Below are positions 59,130 through 64,000 of a stretch of 64,000 bases of DNA, piece by piece. Both the position numbers and the translations under genes were made by a program. This DNA is from Humibacillus xanthopallidus (GTDB lineage Bacteria; Actinomycetota; Actinomycetes; Actinomycetales; Dermatophilaceae). Each line of letters begins with the position of its first letter. The stretch's first letter is position 1. Location: NCBI RefSeq assembly GCF_006716675.1, contig NZ_VFPM01000004.1:372001-436000 (forward strand), in the 5' to 3' direction. Below the pieces are notes generated by a model. That model made no database searches, was not told where the DNA came from, and was given only the letters and a program-made list of their open reading frames with translations.

Positions 59130-61490
59130 CTACTGCCGCGCCGCGTCACCGGCCCAGGGGTCGGGGCCGAGGCCCTTCGTGCACGCCCGGAGGGGGTGTC
59201 GCTCCTCGCTGAGCCGACCCTCGTCCCACGGCTCGAACGCGTTGGAGACGTTCGCGAGTCCCGTGGAGGCGAGCGCGGGGATGTTGCGCAGCAGCACGCT
59301 CTTGAACGTCGCGTCGTCGACCCACGCGAGACCCTCCGGGGTGTAGACCTCGGAGCGGTAGTCGTCGGTGTAGAACCGGTCTCCGAGCAGCCGCCAGCTC
59401 GCGTTGAGGATGAAGATCTGGAAGAGCGTCTCGCCGAAGCCGAATGCGGTCGGCCGGTGCGCCTCGGTCAGCGTGCCGATGAGCAGGTCCATGTCGTCGA
59501 CCTTGTCGCGGCCCTGGTCGTCGGTGCCGTAGAGGTCGCGGAGGTTCGCCACGGCCTCCTTGTCGTCGATGAGGTCGTCGAAGGAGTGGATCGGCTTGAG
59601 GCCGATCTCCCGGCGCAGCTGGTTGTAGGTCGGCACGCCGCGCTCGCGGTCGCGGTAGAGGTCGACGGAACCCATGTCCATGACGCCGATGCCCGGCAGC
59701 GAGATGTCCTGCATCGACGCGGGGTAGTTGTTGTTGACGAGGGCTCCTGGTGCCTGCTCGCCGAACGTCCGCGCGAGCGACTCCATGCCGTACTCGTGGA
59801 TCATCCGGGGGGAGTTGGCGTGCCGCGTCCGCCCCAGCGGCACGTCGTCGTTCGGCGTCCCGTCGAGGTTCTTCACGTGGACGACGTCGGGCAGGAGGGA
59901 GTGCATGCGGTAGACGGCCGTGAACTCCTCGCTGAGGCCGTACTTCGCGAACGTGCCCTGTGGGTTGCCGACGATGCCGCCGAGCTCTCGGCTCGTGATT
60001 GGGATGTCCTCGAGCACGTGCTTGTGCTTGCCGCCGAAGGCGTTGGTGATGAGCCCGTACCAGTTGCTCATCATCCCGTCGTTGAGCGAGTGGTTGGGCA
60101 GGATGGCCGGCGTCCACTCGACGGTGTGGATCTTCGCCATCACCGCGGCATTGATGAGGCGTGCGGTCTGGAAGAGCGTCTCGTCGTCCCAGTCCGGGTG
60201 GTGCTCGGCGAGCATGTCGGCGATGGCGTTGTGCTCGCGGACGAAGAGGGTGTGGAGCAGCCCGACCCCGACCCACCAGTTGCGGGTGAAGCCGGTGACT
60301 TCCGTGCCGGTCTCCTCGTCGGTGGGCAGGGTCCCGTCGTCGGTCACCGTGAGCCGGCCGCCCTCCATGGAGCGCACCCGCTGCTGGGTCTCCCAGTCGC
60401 TGCCGTAGAGCTGCGACCCGTCCCACCAGTGCGTCACCTCGTTGAGGAAGGTCGGCGGCAGGCCCTCGTCCTCCGGGCGTCGTGTCGGGTCGGCGTCGGA
60501 CCGGTGGATGGTGAGGTGGTCGATGCCGTAGGAGCGCAGGGGGTCGTCCTCGGCGAGTGGGATCTCGGCCGTGCGGGTGGAGTCGTTCGAGCCGTGGCTC
60601 ACCCAGTCGGAGTTCTGGAACTGGATCCACGCTGCCGCCCACAGGTTGAGGAAGGGCACCGTCTTGCGCTCACCCTTCGTCGTGAGCAGCCGGCGGCTCA
60701 GCTCCCGCACGCTCACGGGGTCGGTGGCCGGGTCTGCGGGCGGGTGGATCCCGGCGAGTCCGCGGTCGTCGCCGACGTTGTGGAAGAAGCGGGTGTATGC
60801 CGCCCCGACCATCGGGTCGTACCTGCCGTCCGCGTCCTTGAGCAGGTAGTTCCACGACCCGTCGGCGCTGCGCCAGCGGTGCGCCCACTCGGGCGGCTCG
60901 AGAGTCGCGTCGACGTAGCCGGTCTTGGCGCCCTGCGGGTACGGGCGGACGAGGTTGTTCTCGAAGAGCGTCTCGCGCATGTAGGCGAGCCGGAGGATCT
61001 GGTACCACTTGCGCATCGGACCGGGCAGGCTCTCGCCCGCGGTGTACCAGTTGGTCCAGATGGGCCCGCTCACCCCGCCGCGGCCTGCCAGCCGGGTCAG
61101 GCCGTGGAAGAGCGCCGAGCCACCCGTGCCGACCGCGCGACCGACCGCCACGCGGACGGTGTCGCCGACGTCGTGAGGTGGCCGAGGGTTCGCAGCCGGC
61201 TTCGGGAGGTGCGGCGGGGGCACGAGCGACTCGCCTGCGGCGACCTCCGCGTAGCGGGCCCGGAAGACCGGGGTCTGCTGCTCGCCGCGGCTCACGGCAC
61301 TGGCGGCGGCTGTCTCGGCCCGCTGGAGCTTGTGCTCCACGGCAGGGCCGCCGAGGCCGGCCGCGATGGCCTCGCGGTAGGCGGCGGCTGCCTCCTCGTA
61401 GCGCTCGGCGAGCATGTGGAGGTCGCCGGCTGACACGGCGTTGTCGCTGCCGGGGAGATCGCTGGCGGGGGTCGGCGCGGTGGTGGTCAT
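59130..61490 (-). CDS. Animal-type haem peroxidase / alpha-dioxygenase-like protein
   Basis: The 786-residue protein has a TPR-like N-terminal stretch (AGDLHMLAERYEEAAAAYRE). The peroxidase-cyclooxygenase core follows: NLWAAAWIQFQNSDWVSHG, TFLNEVTHWWDGSQLYGSDW, LFVREHNAIADMLAEH, AKIHTVEWTPAILPN and AVYRMHSLLPD, where the His after YRM is the expected proximal haem ligand and the Tyr three residues before it is the radical residue of alpha-dioxygenases. The distal position, where relatives have His-Asp, here reads Ser294-Asp295. Membrane fatty acids are the natural substrate of this subgroup. ATG 61490 overlaps the patatin gene's stop by ATGA. Confidence 0.85.
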   Translation of the reverse strand: MTTTAPTPASDLPGSDNAVSAGDLHMLAERYEEAAAAYREAIAAGLGGPAVEHKLQRAETAAASAVSRGEQQTPVFRARYAEVAAGESLVPPPHLPKPAANPRPPHDVGDTVRVAVGRAVGTGGSALFHGLTRLAGRGGVSGPIWTNWYTAGESLPGPMRKWYQILRLAYMRETLFENNLVRPYPQGAKTGYVDATLEPPEWAHRWRSADGSWNYLLKDADGRYDPMVGAAYTRFFHNVGDDRGLAGIHPPADPATDPVSVRELSRRLLTTKGERKTVPFLNLWAAAWIQFQNSDWVSHGSNDSTRTAEIPLAEDDPLRSYGIDHLTIHRSDADPTRRPEDEGLPPTFLNEVTHWWDGSQLYGSDWETQQRVRSMEGGRLTVTDDGTLPTDEETGTEVTGFTRNWWVGVGLLHTLFVREHNAIADMLAEHHPDWDDETLFQTARLINAAVMAKIHTVEWTPAILPNHSLNDGMMSNWYGLITNAFGGKHKHVLEDIPITSRELGGIVGNPQGTFAKYGLSEEFTAVYRMHSLLPDVVHVKNLDGTPNDDVPLGRTRHANSPRMIHEYGMESLARTFGEQAPGALVNNNYPASMQDISLPGIGVMDMGSVDLYRDRERGVPTYNQLRREIGLKPIHSFDDLIDDKEAVANLRDLYGTDDQGRDKVDDMDLLIGTLTEAHRPTAFGFGETLFQIFILNASWRLLGDRFYTDDYRSEVYTPEGLAWVDDATFKSVLLRNIPALASTGLANVSNAFEPWDEGRLSEERHPLRACTKGLGPDPWAGDAARQ

Positions 61491-64000
61491 GCCGGTTTCC
61501 TCTCTGAGACGGGTGGTGGGTCGAGTGCAGGGGGTTGCGCGGCGCGGGCCGGGGCCGCGGCACGGCGAGAGCGTCGTCTGAGCCGGAAGAGGGTGACCCA
61601 GCCGGCAGCGAGCACGAGCCCGGCGAGGACGAGCAGCGCGGTGACGATGGCTGCCCACACGGGCACGCCCGTCTGACGCTGCACCACCGTCACCGCGAGG
61701 GCCCCGAGGGTGACGAGCCAGAAGAGCCCGACGAAGAGCTGGCGGCGCCGCACCGGGAGGTGCTGCCAGCGCCACGCCAGCGTGGCGAGCCAGGAGACGG
61801 CCCCCGACAGGAGGCTGATGCCCCGGGGCGTCTCGTCCTTGAGCAGGGTCGCGGTGGTCGTGGCGGCGTTGAGCAGCAGGGCGGAGGCGCGCGGCATACC
61901 GACCTCTCCGGCCAGCCGCTCGACGCCGACGTGGTTGAGCGAGAGGAGGTGCGCGAGCTCCTCCTCTCCGACGCCGGCGAGGCTCACCTGGCCGCCCCCG
62001 TCACCGACGGGGGTGCCTGCGGCGCGGACGGCGTCGGCGAAGGTGCGCGCCTGCGCCGAGACGTTGGCCCCGACCGCGCCGTCGTTGTCGATCTCCACCG
62101 AGACGACGGGCAGCAGGTCGCGCAGGACGGCGGCCTCGACGGCGCGCAGGTGGTGGTCGAGCCGACCCGTCCGCGTGAGCTGGTGGTCGCTCGCCTCGTC
62201 GAGCAGACGCACGAGGCGCTCTGCGGCGTCGAGACGCCCCCACATCCAGTCGTTGGCCCGCCACGACCGCTTGAGGAACGCCGCGAAGTGCGCGAGCTGG
62301 ACGCCGGCGAGCTTCTCGTCGGGGTCGTCGCGGCCGGCAGGGTCGATGGTGACCCGTTCGTCGGCGGTGAAGTGGGCGAGCCGGATCGTCTGGTCAGGGG
62401 GCGGGTCGGCGGGCCCGAAGGCCATCTCGATGACCTCGAAGCCGAGGAGCAGGCGGCCCAGGCCCTCGGGCCCCGCCCCGTCGTAGAGCCGGACGAGGCC
62501 GGCGCACGTGCGGGTCGCCTCGGTCCGAGGGTCCGACACGTGCGGGCGCACGGCCTCGACGAGCTGCCCGAGGTGCTCGACGAGCCGGTCGACGAGGTCC
62601 TGGAGCTGATCGACGTCATCCGCGTCGGCCCAACGCTGGAGGGCGATGACGACGGCGTCGTACGGTCGGTCCGGCAGGTACGAGATCTCCTCGAGGAGCA
62701 GGTCGTCGATGGAGCCGATGGTGCCGTAGGTGTCGGCGTCCTCGCGGATCGCACTGAGGCTGCGCTTCGTCGCGAGCAGGCTCGCAGCACCGGAGGTGTC
62801 GCCGGCCTCGGCGAGCACGAGGGCGGCGAGGTTGGTCCACGTGAGGAGCAGGGCGGCGAGCCGCCGTACGGGGGAGCCTCCCCAGGCGTCGCCGGCGCGC
62901 ACGTCGTAGAGGTCGGGGACCCAGGGGAGCACGACCGAGTCGGCGTCGCCGGCGATCCGGACCAGCTCGTCCGCCAGCGCGGGCGGCACCCGGTCAGCGA
63001 GGCGCGAGAGCATCCGGTCGACCGAGCGTCGGTGCCGGGCCGCACGGTAGGACGGGAACAGCGCCTCGGCGACCCCGCTGAAGCGGCCCCACGCCGCGGC
63101 CGGGTCGAGGCCGCCGAGCTGCCCGAGGAAGGCCGCGCGGGCGGCGCGGCGGCTGAGCACGTCGTTGTTGAGGTCGCGCACCTCGCTGACGAACTGCGCC
63201 AGCGACTGGTTGCGGGGGATGCCGACGCTCGACCGCCCCACGGTCCGTCCGAGGAGCGGTTCCGCGAGCTCACCGGACTCCTGGGTCGCCCCTCCGGGGT
63301 CGGGGACGACGAGGGCGAGGGCCCGGTGGACGCGCTCGCCCGCGGGCTGGCTGGCGATGGCCTCGACGGCGTTGCGAGCCGGCAGGTTGTTGAGCACGCC
63401 GCCGTCGACGAGGTAGGTCGGCACGACGGTGCCGTCGACGGCGAGCGCGGGTGCGTGCCGGGCCTCGAAGAGCCCGGCCGGGATCGCGCTCGCCTCGAAG
63501 GCGCCGGGGAACGACGCCGTCGAGCGGCAGGCCCGGGCCACGCGGGCCGACGCGAGCGGGTCCTTGCTGAAGTGGAAGTCCTCGTCGGTGAAGCGGAACT
63601 CGACCGAGTGGTCGACCGTGCGCAGCACCGACTCGCCGTCGGAGATGCGCAGGACCTTGCCGTTGAGGTCGGTCGAGGTGAGCCGGATGTCGAGCGGTGG
63701 GTCGAGCACGACCTCCTCGCGACCGCTGGCCGCCACCGACTCCAGCGCTCGTTGGAGCTCCGGCAGGAAGAAGGTGTCGCCCCGCAGCAGCGAGCGGATC
63801 CCCGTGGTCCGCGGCGGCTGCAGCAGCTGTGAGAAGTCTCCTGCCTCGATCCAGAGCTGCTGCAGCGCAACAAGATTCGGAGCATCGTTCGCCAGGCCCG
63901 TCGCGAGGAACGCGCCGTTGAGGCCGCCCGCGCTCGTGCCGACGACGACGTCGATCTCGACGACGACGTCGAGCTCGCGGCAGAGGTCGACCCATTCGGG
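61487..64000 (-). CDS. Patatin-like phospholipase with membrane anchor, 5' end outside the window
   Basis: The 837 visible residues begin at the window edge (PEWVDLCRELD). They include VVVGTSAGGLNGAFL with the GxSxG nucleophile, TFFLPELQRALE, and TYLVDGGVLNNLPARNAVEA with the DGG acid, so the Ser-Asp dyad is intact. A long helical region of DUF3376 type (about residues 170-640) follows. Two helices (RQLFVGLFWLVTLGALAVTV and AAIVTALLVLAGLVLAAGWV) then place the C-terminus at the membrane. It should release fatty acids from phospholipid. It is coupled to the following peroxidase through the ATGA overlap. The true start lies beyond 64000. Confidence 0.88.
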   Translation of the reverse strand, partial: PEWVDLCRELDVVVEIDVVVGTSAGGLNGAFLATGLANDAPNLVALQQLWIEAGDFSQLLQPPRTTGIRSLLRGDTFFLPELQRALESVAASGREEVVLDPPLDIRLTSTDLNGKVLRISDGESVLRTVDHSVEFRFTDEDFHFSKDPLASARVARACRSTASFPGAFEASAIPAGLFEARHAPALAVDGTVVPTYLVDGGVLNNLPARNAVEAIASQPAGERVHRALALVVPDPGGATQESGELAEPLLGRTVGRSSVGIPRNQSLAQFVSEVRDLNNDVLSRRAARAAFLGQLGGLDPAAAWGRFSGVAEALFPSYRAARHRRSVDRMLSRLADRVPPALADELVRIAGDADSVVLPWVPDLYDVRAGDAWGGSPVRRLAALLLTWTNLAALVLAEAGDTSGAASLLATKRSLSAIREDADTYGTIGSIDDLLLEEISYLPDRPYDAVVIALQRWADADDVDQLQDLVDRLVEHLGQLVEAVRPHVSDPRTEATRTCAGLVRLYDGAGPEGLGRLLLGFEVIEMAFGPADPPPDQTIRLAHFTADERVTIDPAGRDDPDEKLAGVQLAHFAAFLKRSWRANDWMWGRLDAAERLVRLLDEASDHQLTRTGRLDHHLRAVEAAVLRDLLPVVSVEIDNDGAVGANVSAQARTFADAVRAAGTPVGDGGGQVSLAGVGEEELAHLLSLNHVGVERLAGEVGMPRASALLLNAATTTATLLKDETPRGISLLSGAVSWLATLAWRWQHLPVRRRQLFVGLFWLVTLGALAVTVVQRQTGVPVWAAIVTALLVLAGLVLAAGWVTLFRLRRRSRRAAAPARAAQPPALDPPPVSERKPA

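Noticed and set aside
59196..63832. Two long plus-strand frames (745 and 765 codons)
   Set aside because: Complementary to the peroxidase and patatin genes, which carry all recognisable motifs.

Overview
The window is 64 kb of GC-rich actinobacterial chromosome. Several things point to an actinomycete, probably of the Intrasporangiaceae/Micrococcales type: strong GC bias at third codon positions, GTG starts and 4-base start/stop overlaps, a Bpa (PafE)-type proteasome activator ending in GQYL, a TcrX/TrcR-like two-component system, and GT39/GtrA envelope genes. The family-level assignment is inference. No rRNA, tRNA or CRISPR array was seen.

Region 1 (1 to about 11 kb) looks like an accessory and eroding zone. 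It holds a broken TMEM175-like channel gene, a CMD-family protein, the tail of a VOC protein, an apparently N-truncated DUF3626 protein, an acyltransferase, an NTF2-like protein, a frameshifted esterase, two RibD/DHFR-like reductases, a nitrilase with an internal in-frame deletion, an APH-type kinase and an apparently intact IS3-family element. Five copies of a 24-bp hairpin-forming repeat (family A) are scattered between these genes and nowhere else. The heptamer GTATGCC/GGCATAC, found about 30 times in the rest of the window, is absent here.

Region 2 (11 to 25 kb) returns to ordinary chromosomal genes: a SNF2-type helicase, a VIT1/CCC1-type transporter, a response regulator and histidine kinase pair, a membrane-anchored CHAT protease-like protein, a GT39 glycosyltransferase followed by a GtrA protein, and two related metallo-beta-lactamase-fold hydrolases, one with a one-base frameshift.

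Region 3 (25 to 46 kb) mixes a small regulator/DUF4097 operon with housekeeping and transport genes: PaiB-like, REC-thioredoxin reductase-like, a lone ABC-type binding lipoprotein, PAP2 phosphatase, Tag, carotenoid-desaturase-like oxidoreductase, SGNH hydrolase, AI-2E-type permease, SulP, acyl-CoA synthetase, Bpa and quinone oxidoreductase. Two large perfect inverted repeats with 24-bp arms and 30-base spacers (family B) lie between genes here, plus a solitary half-site at 23.9 kb.

Region 4 (46 to 55.2 kb) is a histidine-utilisation cluster: an IclR regulator divergent from hutH-hutU, then two unrelated reverse-strand genes, then an M20 amidohydrolase, hutF and hutI, translationally coupled to one another. 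There is no classical HutG; the M20 enzyme is the natural candidate for the last hydrolysis.

Region 5 (55.2 to 64 kb, minus strand) is the most unusual. A membrane-anchored patatin-like phospholipase, cut by the window edge, is translationally coupled to a large animal-type haem peroxidase / alpha-dioxygenase homologue. They are followed by a 1029-residue secreted, membrane-anchored protein with seven Ig-like Cys-pair repeats and a coupled cytoplasmic protein. Lipase plus fatty-acid-oxygenase-like protein in one transcript suggests a candidate bacterial oxylipin-type system, although the peroxidase lacks the usual distal histidine.
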